A stretch of DNA of 9,982 bases from Spirochaetia bacterium (GCA_026002305.1 BOBI01000084.1:1-9982); one strand, 5' to 3'; counted from the first letter of the stretch, positions 1 to 6,938 are shown. The notes: generated by a model from the letters alone, not told the origin. Program-made: numbers and translations.

Positions 1-485
1 GGCAATTATAGATTTGTATTCAAGAAAAATTCTGTCATGGCAGACATACAACACGATGGTCGCATCAGAGTACGCAGACCTTCTTGAACAGACAATACAG
101 CAATACGGTAAACCTGAAATCTTTAACACAGATCAGGGTAGTCAGTTTACATCTGATGTATGGATTGATGTGCTACAAAAACATGAAATAAAAATCAGCA
201 TGGACGGTAAAGATCGGGCACTTGATAATATTTACATCGAACGTTTTTGGAGGTCGCTTAAGTACGAAGATATTTATCTTAACAGGTATGAATCTGTCTC
301 AGATCTAAAAAAAGGACTTATAAAATATTTTGAATTTTATAATACAAAAAGGTTTCATCAATCACTTGACTATTCAGTACCTGATGATATATATTTAAAT
401 AAAAGGCATGATATGCCGACAATGAAAGTGGCTTAACACACCTACTTTTTTAAATTTTTTTGTATAAAAAATTCGGCGCACTTCA
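1..485 (+). mobile_element. Right-hand part of an IS3-family insertion sequence
   Basis: The transposase gene stops at 436 and is followed by an AT-rich tail with an 8-bp inverted repeat (453-460 with 466-473). After that comes GGCGCACTTCA ending at 485. IS3-family elements characteristically begin with TG and end with CA, and the reverse complement TGAAGTGCGCC has the form of a terminal inverted repeat. I therefore place the right end at about 485. The left end is outside the window, so neither the partner repeat nor the target duplication can be checked. The boundary is an inference; the presence of the element is not in doubt. Confidence 0.5.
2..436 (+). CDS. IS3-family transposase OrfB, C-terminal part (5' end outside window)
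   Basis: This is the C-terminal half of a DDE transposase (integrase core, rve domain), the enzyme that cuts and joins IS ends. The frame is open to the left edge, so the gene starts outside the window. What is present begins with AIIDLYSRKILSW, the conserved strand after the first catalytic Asp. It continues with NTDQGSQFTS (second catalytic Asp) and DNIYIERFWRSLKYE (the catalytic Glu region). It ends with the usual YNTKRFHQSLDY tail followed by a TAA stop. About 145 codons are visible; full OrfB proteins of the family are near 270 to 300 residues. The visible part has no frameshift or stop, so the element may be intact to the left. The assignment to IS3 is firm from these motifs; the subgroup is not assigned. 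Confidence 0.93.
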   Translation, partial: AIIDLYSRKILSWQTYNTMVASEYADLLEQTIQQYGKPEIFNTDQGSQFTSDVWIDVLQKHEIKISMDGKDRALDNIYIERFWRSLKYEDIYLNRYESVSDLKKGLIKYFEFYNTKRFHQSLDYSVPDDIYLNKRHDMPTMKVA

Positions 486-492
486 CTTGTTT

Positions 493-732
493 ATGAACCG
501 AAAATTAACAGTAAGTCTTGATGGCGATGTAATTGATTTTACCCATACTTTTTCGCGTAAAACACAACAGCCGATTTCCAAAATAATTGAAAACTATTTT
601 CAAGAACTAATAAATGTTAAAGAAATAGATTTACCTGCTGATATGGCAGAATTGTATGGAATATTTGAGGAATCAAAAGCACATGGCAAAAAAGAGATAA
701 GGAAAATGTTTCATGAAAAACATAATCTTTGA
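493..732 (+). CDS. DUF6364-type antitoxin of a PIN-domain toxin-antitoxin pair
   Basis: This is a 79-residue protein with the layout of DUF6364 antitoxins. It has a short N-terminal strand (NRKLTVSLDGDVIDF) and a ribbon-helix-helix-like helical part with ISKIIENYFQEL. A charged C-terminal segment, LPADMAELYGIFEESK then a Lys-rich stretch, would wrap the toxin. In the family such proteins neutralise the toxin and repress their own operon. The next gene starts inside it (20-bp overlap) and encodes the start of a PIN nuclease, which supports the call. I chose the ATG at 493 because the family begins with M-x-x-KL; an in-frame ATG at 460 would add 11 residues from the IS tail. No Shine-Dalgarno sequence precedes 493. 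The proposed IS end lies only 7 bases upstream, so the native promoter and ribosome binding site were probably displaced. Confidence 0.7.
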   Translation: MNRKLTVSLDGDVIDFTHTFSRKTQQPISKIIENYFQELINVKEIDLPADMAELYGIFEESKAHGKKEIRKMFHEKHNL

Positions 733-970
733 TATTAATATTTTGCTTGATTTTCTTTTTAAACGTGATGGCCATAAAAAAGTTGCGGAACTTTTTAAAT
801 TAGCCGCAGCTAAAAAAATTAAAGGTTTTGTTTGTACGTCAACAATCAAATTCAAATTATCTTTATCTCAAGTCTCAGTTACGTTGATCGAATATCTTTT
901 TACTCCGCTACCGTTTTGTTGCGGTAATGACAATCGGGATCGTGCGGATTTTGCACACTCTTTGCACTGA
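713..970 (+). pseudogene. PIN-domain (VapC-like) toxin, truncated after about 45 residues
   Basis: The first 45 residues are a normal PIN-domain start: MKNIIFDINILLDFLFKRDG with the first catalytic Asp at residue 7, then a helix HKKVAELFKLAAAKK and the strand KGFVCTSTI. After residue 45 (about position 848) the similarity stops. The remaining 40 codons read through the antisense of a transposase remnant to a stop at 970. Active PIN nucleases are about 130 to 140 residues and need three or four acidic residues, and those after the first are missing here, so nuclease activity is very unlikely. AAGGA at 699-703 gives an acceptable ribosome binding site, and the 20-bp overlap with the antitoxin gene is the usual arrangement. 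The gene is read as a casualty of a rearrangement rather than a short functional protein. Confidence 0.7.
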
Positions 971-1485
971 TTTCTTCCTTGGGTTTCGGCACAGCTATCG
1001 TTTTCTTCTGACCTTCCGCTTGTTCAATTTTGTACTGCTCATCAAATACACGTTTTAATATTTCATACTCACTCTGTCCTTTCAAACTCTTAAATGATTT
1101 TACCAATATATATGCGAGTGCCAACATCATCAACTTAGGCCTCAGTAACCAGATTTCTGGTTGCATTTGTATTTGTTGAAATGATTCCATTTACGAGGTT
1201 TGCCCGGTAAATCCGGACGGACGGGTACAATATTTTTCATCATATTATCTGCTAACTGATCAAACATCGCATTTATTTTTCTTTTGTCGGTCTCGATCAT
1301 CAGCTGTATAAATTGCTCTTTAAATAATCCGGTTGCTACGTTTTCATTTATCCACATTTCGTATTTATATTTTTTCTTATCCGTTTTATCTTTCAAGTCC
1401 TCTTCATTCGATTGAATTAAATCCTGAACCGTATTAATCGTTGCTCTCATTTCCCCAAATCTCTTGCGACATAGTTTTTCTGCAT
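848..1485 (-). pseudogene. Degraded DDE transposase gene, IS1182-like, 3' end missing
   Basis: Read on the minus strand from an ATG at 1485, three reading frames join into one protein if one base is restored at each of three points. The first is near 1447-1452, joining ARDLGK to MRATINTVQDLIQ. The second is after 1145, joining NQKSGY to LRPKLMMLALAYILV. The third is in the A-run at 914-917, joining HDPDCHYRNK to NGSGVKRYSINVTET. A TGA then sits at 870-868, and the frame continues with DKDNLNLI until homology meets the toxin gene near 848. The HDPDCHYRNK...YSINVTE region resembles, from memory, the DDE core of IS1182-like transposases. The C-terminal part is absent. The predicted product is not functional. 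Family assignment is moderate; the frameshift reconstruction is seen directly in the sequence. Confidence 0.65.
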
Positions 1486-1558
1486 AGTCCCCCTATCCCA
1501 CGCTTTTCAGGTTAAGCTCTTAAGTTGATAATGTTGGGAATGACACCGAAAAGATTGT

Positions 1559-1587
1559 TTGACTTAACAATGAAATATCGGTATATT
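1559..1587 (+). promoter_or_regulatory. Sigma-70-type promoter for the desulforedoxin-like gene
   Basis: TTGACT (1559-1564) and TATATT (1582-1587) are separated by 17 bases, which is close to consensus at optimal spacing. Transcription would begin near 1594, giving a leader of about 50 bases to the ATG at 1644, with a GGAGG ribosome binding site at 1632-1636. Confidence 0.7.
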
Positions 1588-1643
1588 CCATTACATAAAC
1601 CTTAGTTACGTTTGGTTTAAATTCACATTATGGAGGCACATCT

Positions 1644-1787
1644 ATGGCAGATAAACCAACCTACATTCCTAAAATCGTAGAAGAAGATTGCGAAGTCTAT
1701 TGCAAAACCTGCAATAAAACTATCAATCTAACCAAGGGCGATCCAATTCCGCTCTGTTGCGGCAAGCCGATGGAAATCATCGACTAA
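1644..1787 (+). CDS. Desulforedoxin-like small iron (Cys4) protein
   Basis: This 47-residue protein has Cys at positions 16, 20, 23, 38 and 39. The arrangement YCKTC ... LCCGKPM matches desulforedoxin and the N-terminal domain of desulfoferrodoxin. In those a CxxC pair and an adjacent Cys-Cys pair bind one iron in a rubredoxin-like FeS4 site, and CCGxxM is the signature. The likely role is one-electron transfer in the cytoplasm, possibly in oxygen or superoxide defence, but the partner is unknown. The desulfoferrodoxin SOD domain is absent, so this is a stand-alone module. The start is well supported: GGAGG lies 7 bases upstream and a near-consensus promoter precedes it. Cys16 is extra compared with the four expected ligands. 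A zinc site instead of iron is possible. The gene stands alone, between transposase debris and a palindrome. Confidence 0.75.
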   Translation: MADKPTYIPKIVEEDCEVYCKTCNKTINLTKGDPIPLCCGKPMEIID

Positions 1788-1799
1788 ATGGACGCCCTG

Positions 1800-1821
1800 C
1801 CGGTCACTCGCGAGTGACCGG
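1800..1821. repeat. Perfect 22-bp palindrome after the desulforedoxin-like gene
   Basis: CCGGTCACTCG (1800-1810) is followed at once by its exact reverse complement CGAGTGACCGG (1811-1821). In RNA this would be a strong hairpin with a 4-base loop, 12 bases after the stop codon at 1787. A terminator of the preceding gene is the simplest reading, but only an A/T-mixed stretch follows rather than a clear T-run. A binding site for a dimeric protein upstream of the helicase gene is the alternative. Confidence 0.6.
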
Positions 1822-1924
1822 TAAAATTAATTACTGTAGTATTTCAACTTTATGAAAATGGCGCATGGCACTTTAAATATGGGCGCTACGTGGAATAAAT
1901 CCGTAAAATTTGATATTATTTCTT

Positions 1925-4225
1925 ATGGGACAAGAAATACCGCAGTATATGCAGGAGCTAAATCCTGAACAACGGCAGGCGGTGTTACATTCGCTTAAAC
2001 CTTTGTTAATTCTTGCAGGGGCGGGGTCGGGCAAAACGCGCGTCATCACAACAAAAATTGCCCATTTGATAAAAGAAGAAGGTGTCAGCCCGCGATCAAT
2101 TCTTGCCGTTACATTTACAAACAAAGCGGCAAAAGAGATGGCGCAGCGTGCCTGCGATATAGAGCCGCTTGCGGCAGGTTGTATGCTGCGCACCTTTCAT
2201 TCATTCGGATCGTGGTTTTTACGGCGCAACGGCGGGCTTGCCGGCATAGATTCGTCTTTTATAATTTATGATGATGAAGACATGGTAACATTGTTAGGCG
2301 CCATCGCGCCCGAAATAAAAAAAACAGATCTTAAATTGATTGCGCATAACATAGCAAGGGCAAAAGATTGTTTTTTGCCGCCAGACAGTCCGGGCATTGA
2401 CAAAATAAATCATACAAAAATGTTCAAAAATATTTATAAAAAGTATGAAGAAGCATTGGCACGATGCGGGAATGTTGATTTCGGAGACCTTATAAAAAAG
2501 CCTGTCGAGATTCTGCGTGCCAATCCGAATGTTGCAGAGCGTTTACGGGACAGGTTTCGTGTAATAATGGTAGATGAATATCAAGACGCTAACATTGCTC
2601 AATTTGAGTTGTTAAAAGAAATAAGCGGTGATAATACATATATTTGCGTTGTCGGCGACGACGACCAGTCAATTTACAGATTTCGCGGCGCTGAGGTGCG
2701 TAATATATTGGAGTTCCCCAAGATATTCGGCGATGCCGATATAATAAGGCTTGTACGCAATTACCGTTCCACATCACAAATTTTGCAGGTAGCTTCGTCT
2801 GTTATAAAACATAATAGCGGACGTTTAGGCAAGGAACTTGTTGCCGAGCGTGGCGAAGGCTATAAACCGCAGCTTACTTTTTTACCGGATCAGGATCAGG
2901 AAGCAAGATCGTGCGCGGATTTAATTAACAGATCTATTAACAGATCTATTAACAGTATAAATAACGGTATAAATAAACCGGAAGCAAAATATTCCGACTG
3001 GGCAATTTTATACCGAACAAATGCGCAGTCGCTGGCGTTTGAGAATGAATTCCTGCGCCGGAAAATTCCATATAGGATTGTCGGCTCATTAAAGTTTTAT
3101 GAGCGTGAAGAAATAAAAGATGCTATTGCCCTGCTTTCGTTTTTGGTAAACCCGAAAGATGAGGTTAGCTTTAGGCGTGTTATAAATAAACCGGCGCGTG
3201 GAATAGGTGCGGCAACGGTGCAGCGTATTCTGGACGCACGTTACATGGAAGAAGACTGGAATATAGAATCGGCGTGTAAAAAAATGCTGCCGTCTTTGTC
3301 CGCAAAGGCGGCGGCAGGCATGAAAGATTTTCTTTGCGCTATACAGGAAAGTCGCGAAATTATTGAAGAGCCTGACACCTCTATCATCAAAGGTTCCATT
3401 ACCAAAAAAAACACAAGCGAATATTCAAAAAAAGATTCGTCTTTGAAGGCGGTAGAAGGCCTCTCCTCTTGTATTGCGCATCTTATACAAAAGGCAGGTA
3501 TTGATGAATACCATCGTGCGCATGATGATATAAACGGCGAACAGCGTGTTGCCAACTTACAGGAATTGTTAAATGGATCTGTTCTATATCCATTGACCAA
3601 TGCAGGTCTTATTGAATTTTTAGAACATATTGAACTAGACCGTGCGATTGAAATGAACGAAGACGCTACGGATCGTGTAACACTTATTACCGTACACAAT
3701 ACAAAAGGCGCTGAATTTAAACGTGTAATAATGACAGGCCTTGAACAAGGTTTGTTCCCGCGCAACGAAAAAAACGACGAAGATTTGGAAGAGGAGCGCC
3801 GCCTTTTTTATGTAGGTGTTACACGGGCAATGGACGAACTTTATTTAACGTGCTGCCGCGAGCGACGTGTATTTGGACAAAGAATGAATCAGACCCCATC
3901 ACTATTTCTACGCGAAGCCGACAAAACACAAATTCGTATAACAGGAAATGTTCCTTTTGGTTTTCTCTCCGCGCGTTCAACCGATGCCGGAAGCTGGGCG
4001 CACGGAAACGCCATTGTTACGGCCGCACTGAAAAAAAACACATCTTCCGACGGAAGATGGCAGCAGGGTGATACTGTCTTTCATGATGATAACGGTTACG
4101 GCGAGGTTATAAAAATTATTGAAAGTGATGACGGGCCTGTTATAAAAGTAAAGTTTCAAACAGGCCGCGAGGTACAATTTTTAAGTATGGTGCAGAGTTC
4201 AAGTTTTATGAAAATAAAAAATTAG
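1925..4225 (+). CDS. uvrD: UvrD/PcrA-family 3'-5' DNA helicase
   Basis: This is a 766-residue superfamily 1A helicase that unwinds DNA in repair and removes proteins or RNA polymerase from DNA. All family motifs are present in order. They are: AGAGSGKT Walker A (31-38), TFTNKAAKEM (Ia), VDEYQDAN motif II (216-223), VGDDDQSIYRFRGA motif III (243-256), LVRNYRST (IV), YRTNAQS, TVHNTKGAEF (V) and RRLFYVGVTRA motif VI (625-635). The C-terminal 50 residues (GDTVFHDDNGYGEV onward, from about 715) match the Tudor-like domain with which PcrA/UvrD contacts RNA polymerase. The ATG at 1925 is chosen because it gives the usual short lead into LNPEQRQAV. A TTG at 1910 and an ATG at 1949 are also possible, and none has a clear ribosome binding site. 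The stop overlaps that of convergent pyrC by two bases. Naming it pcrA would be equally valid; it is less likely to be Rep. Confidence 0.95.
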   Translation: MGQEIPQYMQELNPEQRQAVLHSLKPLLILAGAGSGKTRVITTKIAHLIKEEGVSPRSILAVTFTNKAAKEMAQRACDIEPLAAGCMLRTFHSFGSWFLRRNGGLAGIDSSFIIYDDEDMVTLLGAIAPEIKKTDLKLIAHNIARAKDCFLPPDSPGIDKINHTKMFKNIYKKYEEALARCGNVDFGDLIKKPVEILRANPNVAERLRDRFRVIMVDEYQDANIAQFELLKEISGDNTYICVVGDDDQSIYRFRGAEVRNILEFPKIFGDADIIRLVRNYRSTSQILQVASSVIKHNSGRLGKELVAERGEGYKPQLTFLPDQDQEARSCADLINRSINRSINSINNGINKPEAKYSDWAILYRTNAQSLAFENEFLRRKIPYRIVGSLKFYEREEIKDAIALLSFLVNPKDEVSFRRVINKPARGIGAATVQRILDARYMEEDWNIESACKKMLPSLSAKAAAGMKDFLCAIQESREIIEEPDTSIIKGSITKKNTSEYSKKDSSLKAVEGLSSCIAHLIQKAGIDEYHRAHDDINGEQRVANLQELLNGSVLYPLTNAGLIEFLEHIELDRAIEMNEDATDRVTLITVHNTKGAEFKRVIMTGLEQGLFPRNEKNDEDLEEERRLFYVGVTRAMDELYLTCCRERRVFGQRMNQTPSLFLREADKTQIRITGNVPFGFLSARSTDAGSWAHGNAIVTAALKKNTSSDGRWQQGDTVFHDDNGYGEVIKIIESDDGPVIKVKFQTGREVQFLSMVQSSSFMKIKN
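2924..2983 (+). repeat. 12-bp in-frame tandem repeat inside the helicase gene
   Basis: Two identical units ATTAACAGATCT (2924-2935, 2936-2947) are followed by a third, ATTAACAGTATA, and a fourth, AATAACGGTATA. A fading fifth starts AATAAACC. The period of 12 keeps the frame and encodes a four-residue repeat, INRS INRS INSI NNGI NKPE, between motif IV and the YRTNAQS segment, most likely a surface loop. It looks like a recent slippage expansion. Confidence 0.85.
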
Positions 4226-5478
4226 TATACGATCTTTCCATCTGATATTGTACGCAGAACTTTTCCTGTAAGCATCATTCCGTTATACGGCGTATTTTTA
4301 CCCCGCGATTTAAAATTATACGAATCTACAGTCCATGTTTTTTCCAAGTCTATAATTGTAATATCGGCGCGCATTCCTTTTGCTATTTTGCCGCGATCAT
4401 TAAGTCCTAAAATACGGGCGGGGTTGGCGCTCATTAACGCTAATAATTGTTTTAGCGAAAAATTATTTTCGCCCGCTAAAACTTTGTTGCAAACGGCAAA
4501 CGATGTTTCCAAGCCGGTAAATCCGGGGGATCCGTTTTCCTTGTCAAACATTGTGTGCGGCGCGTGATCCGTGGCTATTACGTCGATTGTGCCGTCTTTT
4601 AAGGCTTCGATTATCGCTGTCCTGTCGCGCCCCGCCCTTAAAGGCGGCGCAACTTTACCGTTTGTTTCCGCGCCTAATTTTTTTGCCAGCCTGTCGTTAA
4701 GCGAAATATGATGCGGCGTTGCTTCGGCAGTAAGCGACAAGCCGTCTGCCCCGCGTGCTTTTATTCCGGCTTTCTCGCGGCGGACAATCCCGGCGGCTTT
4801 TTTTGTGGAAACGTGCGCAATATGCAAACGGCAATTTGTGTTTTTGGCAATGTCAATAACACGTTGTGTTGCCGCGTCTTCGCCGTCAAGATCGCAGTGG
4901 CAGGAGAGGGGAATGTTTAATACCGATGCAATCCGCATTGCGCGCCTGTACAATTCTTTATCCGCAATATCGCGCCCGTCTTCGGATAACAAAAGCGGCA
5001 TATAAGTAATTTGTTTTTGTTCCTCAACACTTTGCAGGAATTCTGAAAGCTTATTACCCTGCATCTTTTTTGTTATTGAAATAACGGGATACAGATCAAT
5101 TAGTTCTAATTCACACGCCCGCGTCCGCAGGGCAAGCGCGGCTTCCATTGTATCAATAGGCGGTTTTGTATTTGCCATGCAGCAAACTGTTGTATAACCG
5201 CCCGCGGCGGCGGCAAGCGAGGCGGATTCAAGCGTTTCCTTTTGCGAAAAACCCGGCTCGCGGAAATGTGCGTGCATATCAACAAAACCGCTTGTAAGAC
5301 AGAGGCCGTTACCGTTAAGCACCATACAGGCGCCGGTAGAAAGCAAATCTATTTTTTGCGCGTAGTTAAAAGAATCCGCCGAAATAACATCGGTTATGAT
5401 CTTGTCATCAATAACCACAGTTCCGTTTAGACAGGTGTCGGCATCAACAATCTGATAGTTGTAAAGTACCGTTCTCAT
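4222..5478 (-). CDS. pyrC: Dihydroorotase, type I
   Basis: This 418-residue amidohydrolase cyclises N-carbamoyl-aspartate to dihydroorotate, the third step of de novo pyrimidine synthesis, in the cytoplasm. The type I (Bacillus-like) form is shown by HAHFREPG at 69-76, with metal ligands His69 and His71 and substrate-binding Arg73. Further matches are MANTKP at 101-106 (substrate Asn103), the EDG at 166-168 that supplies the bridging Asp167, CHCD with His193, AHVS with His222 and the signature TDHAPH at 303-308 with catalytic Asp304. Length is typical (420-430). It is the last gene of a pyrB-pyrI-pyrC operon, and its ATG overlaps the pyrI stop as ATGA with no strong ribosome binding site, so translation is probably coupled. 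Its stop overlaps that of the convergent helicase gene. No terminator hairpin is visible between them. Confidence 0.96.
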   Translation of the reverse strand: MRTVLYNYQIVDADTCLNGTVVIDDKIITDVISADSFNYAQKIDLLSTGACMVLNGNGLCLTSGFVDMHAHFREPGFSQKETLESASLAAAAGGYTTVCCMANTKPPIDTMEAALALRTRACELELIDLYPVISITKKMQGNKLSEFLQSVEEQKQITYMPLLLSEDGRDIADKELYRRAMRIASVLNIPLSCHCDLDGEDAATQRVIDIAKNTNCRLHIAHVSTKKAAGIVRREKAGIKARGADGLSLTAEATPHHISLNDRLAKKLGAETNGKVAPPLRAGRDRTAIIEALKDGTIDVIATDHAPHTMFDKENGSPGFTGLETSFAVCNKVLAGENNFSLKQLLALMSANPARILGLNDRGKIAKGMRADITIIDLEKTWTVDSYNFKSRGKNTPYNGMMLTGKVLRTISDGKIVY

Positions 5479-5909
5479 TCTCTAAAATCTTCGAGTGTGC
5501 GTGTTTCATCGCAGTATTGACAATGATAGGTTTCGGTTTTTTCATCAACAAGATTAAATATTTGCGGTATATATTTTTCCGCAGCGGTTATACAGCGCGG
5601 ATTTTTGCACAGCAGAACATTTTCAACCTTTTCGGGAAGTTTTAATGTAATTTTTTTAATTATCTTTTCGTTTTTGATAATATTTACCGTGATATTCGGA
5701 TCGATTAATCCTAACACATCAAGGTTAATATCAATTGTATCATATATCTTTATTATATCTTTTTTACCCAAATGAGATGAAGAAGCATTAACAACAAACG
5801 CGATTGTATGCAGCGATTTTCCTAATTTTAACCAGTCAAAAACACGTACGCCCTGCCCGGCCTTAATATGATCAATTACAATTCCATTATTAATTTTATC
5901 AATCAGCAT
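5475..5909 (-). CDS. pyrI: Aspartate carbamoyltransferase regulatory subunit
   Basis: This 144-residue subunit joins catalytic trimers of PyrB into the allosteric enzyme and carries the nucleotide effector site. The N-terminal domain has [12 protein letters not shown], which resembles the effector-binding start of PyrI, then GKKDIIKI and LDPNITVN-like segments. The C-terminal zinc domain is complete, with Cys101, Cys106, Cys130 and Cys133 in CKNPRC and CQYC. The sequence style (short N-terminus, [14 protein letters not shown]) is closer to clostridial PyrI than to the E. coli form, judging from memory. AGGAG at 5921-5917 lies 7 bases before the start. It overlaps pyrB by 7 bases and pyrC by 4. 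Its presence implies that the pathway is feedback-controlled at the enzyme level by nucleotides. Confidence 0.96.
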   Translation of the reverse strand: MLIDKINNGIVIDHIKAGQGVRVFDWLKLGKSLHTIAFVVNASSSHLGKKDIIKIYDTIDINLDVLGLIDPNITVNIIKNEKIIKKITLKLPEKVENVLLCKNPRCITAAEKYIPQIFNLVDEKTETYHCQYCDETRTLEDFRE

Positions 5910-6844
5910 CCCGCAACTCCTGCTATAGCCGCTATAAGCGCCATGCGTATGTACATTCCGTATTCAGCCTGTTTAAAATACGCAGCTCTTGGATCGGCAT
6001 CAACTTCAATATCAATTTCGTTTACACGCGGCAACGGGTGCAACACAATCATTTCTTCTTTTGCCTTCTTCATTTTGTCCGGCGTTAAAATATATGAATC
6101 TTTTAGCCGCAGGTATTCTTCTTCGTTTAAGAAACGCTCCCTTTGTACCCGTGTCATGTACAAAACATCAAGATCGCCTATAACTTTTTCCAGCCTGTCC
6201 GTTTCGATATATTCGATATTGTTTTTTTTAAGAATATCGTTTGTTATGTATGACGGCGCTTTCAATTCGTCAGGCGAAATAAAAATCATTCGGATATTCG
6301 GGTAACGGGACAGCGAGGCGGCAAGCGAATGAACGGTACGCCCGAATTTTAAATCACCGCAAAACCCCACCGTTAAATTGTCAAACCCGCCGCGCAGTTG
6401 TTTTATAGTTACAAGGTCTGTAAGCGTCTGCGTCGGGTGATGATGCCCGCCGTCTCCGGCATTAATCACAGGCACGCGGGAATACTGCGACGCAAGCAGG
6501 GCCGCGCCTTCTTTCGGATTGCGCATAACGATCACATCACTGTAAGAAGACACAACCGTTATCGTATCGGCTAGACTTTCACCTTTGGACGCCGACGAAG
6601 AACCCGGTTCCGCAAACCCGATACACGAGCCACCTAACCGCAGCATTGCCGCTTCAAACGAAAGCCTTGTGCGTGTGCTCGGCTCAAAAAATAACGACGC
6701 AAGTATTTTGCCCCGGCAGCTTTCCCGTAAATATGAGTCTTCCGTTATAATGCGGCTGCAAAGTTTAAACAAAAGTTCTAATTCATCTACGGAAAAATCG
6801 GCAGGCGAGATTAAACTCCGTCCCAAAATAGTTTTTATTGACAT
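5903..6844 (-). CDS. pyrB: Aspartate carbamoyltransferase catalytic subunit
   Basis: This 313-residue enzyme joins carbamoyl phosphate and aspartate, the second step of pyrimidine synthesis. Diagnostic elements are FFEPSTRTR at 52-60 (carbamoyl phosphate site), the 80s loop SKGES with Lys87 that reaches into the neighbouring subunit, HPTQ at 136-139, TRVQRER at 231-237 and HPLPR at 269-273. Length is typical. It is first in the pyrBIC operon and is followed by pyrI, which indicates a holoenzyme of the allosteric PyrB-PyrI class. The ATG at 6844 fits the family N-terminus, but no good ribosome binding site precedes it. The leader between it and the divergent transporter gene is at most 94 bases. 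It contains no pyrimidine attenuator hairpin with T-run or PyrR-type site that I can see. Confidence 0.96.
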   Translation of the reverse strand: MSIKTILGRSLISPADFSVDELELLFKLCSRIITEDSYLRESCRGKILASLFFEPSTRTRLSFEAAMLRLGGSCIGFAEPGSSSASKGESLADTITVVSSYSDVIVMRNPKEGAALLASQYSRVPVINAGDGGHHHPTQTLTDLVTIKQLRGGFDNLTVGFCGDLKFGRTVHSLAASLSRYPNIRMIFISPDELKAPSYITNDILKKNNIEYIETDRLEKVIGDLDVLYMTRVQRERFLNEEEYLRLKDSYILTPDKMKKAKEEMIVLHPLPRVNEIDIEVDADPRAAYFKQAEYGMYIRMALIAAIAGVAGC

Positions 6845-6875
6845 ACCACATGGTAATACTTTTGCGGCATATTTC

Positions 6876-6892
6876 GCAATTACCGGAATTGC
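6876..6892. repeat. 17-bp inverted repeat in the pyrB/transporter spacer, possible operator
   Basis: GCAATT (6876-6881) and AATTGC (6887-6892) flank five bases, ACCGG. The right arm overlaps the -35 box of the plus-strand promoter, and the whole repeat lies 32 to 48 bases upstream of the pyrB start codon. The position is what one would expect of a repressor site serving one or both divergent genes. A second small palindrome, TACCA-CA-TGGTA (6845-6856), lies just before pyrB. Function is inferred from symmetry and position only. Confidence 0.45.
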
Positions 6893-6916
6893 AAATCAAA
6901 CCCTTAAAACTATAAT
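6889..6916 (+). promoter_or_regulatory. Promoter of the TSUP transporter gene
   Basis: TTGCAA (6889-6894) and a perfect TATAAT (6911-6916) are separated by 16 bases. Transcription would start near 6923, leaving a short leader to the ATG at 6939 with no evident ribosome binding site. Confidence 0.7.
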
Positions 6917-6938
6917 CAAAAAATGCTATTTTATTCCA

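Noticed and set aside
673..855. Minus-strand frame of 60 codons opposite the antitoxin and toxin
   Set aside because: Only its first few residues (NLIVDV) belong to the transposase remnant; the rest is the shadow of the toxin gene.
1505..1545. Palindrome TTAAG-CT-CTTAA near 1512-1523, considered as a terminal repeat of the degraded transposon
   Set aside because: No matching repeat exists at the other side of the remnant, where the element's end has been lost, so the boundary cannot be supported.
1852..1968. Small plus-strand frame of about 38 codons starting ATGAAAATGGCG
   Set aside because: It overlaps the helicase start in another frame, has no good ribosome binding site and resembles no family I know.
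3241..3765. Minus-strand frame of 174 codons opposite the helicase
   Set aside because: Ser/Cys-rich shadow of a strongly supported gene, with no recognisable domain.
6585..6938. Longer N-terminus of the transporter reaching back to 6585
   Set aside because: That stretch is antisense to the pyrB coding region and its spacer, lies upstream of the clear promoter at 6889-6916, and lacks membrane or family features.
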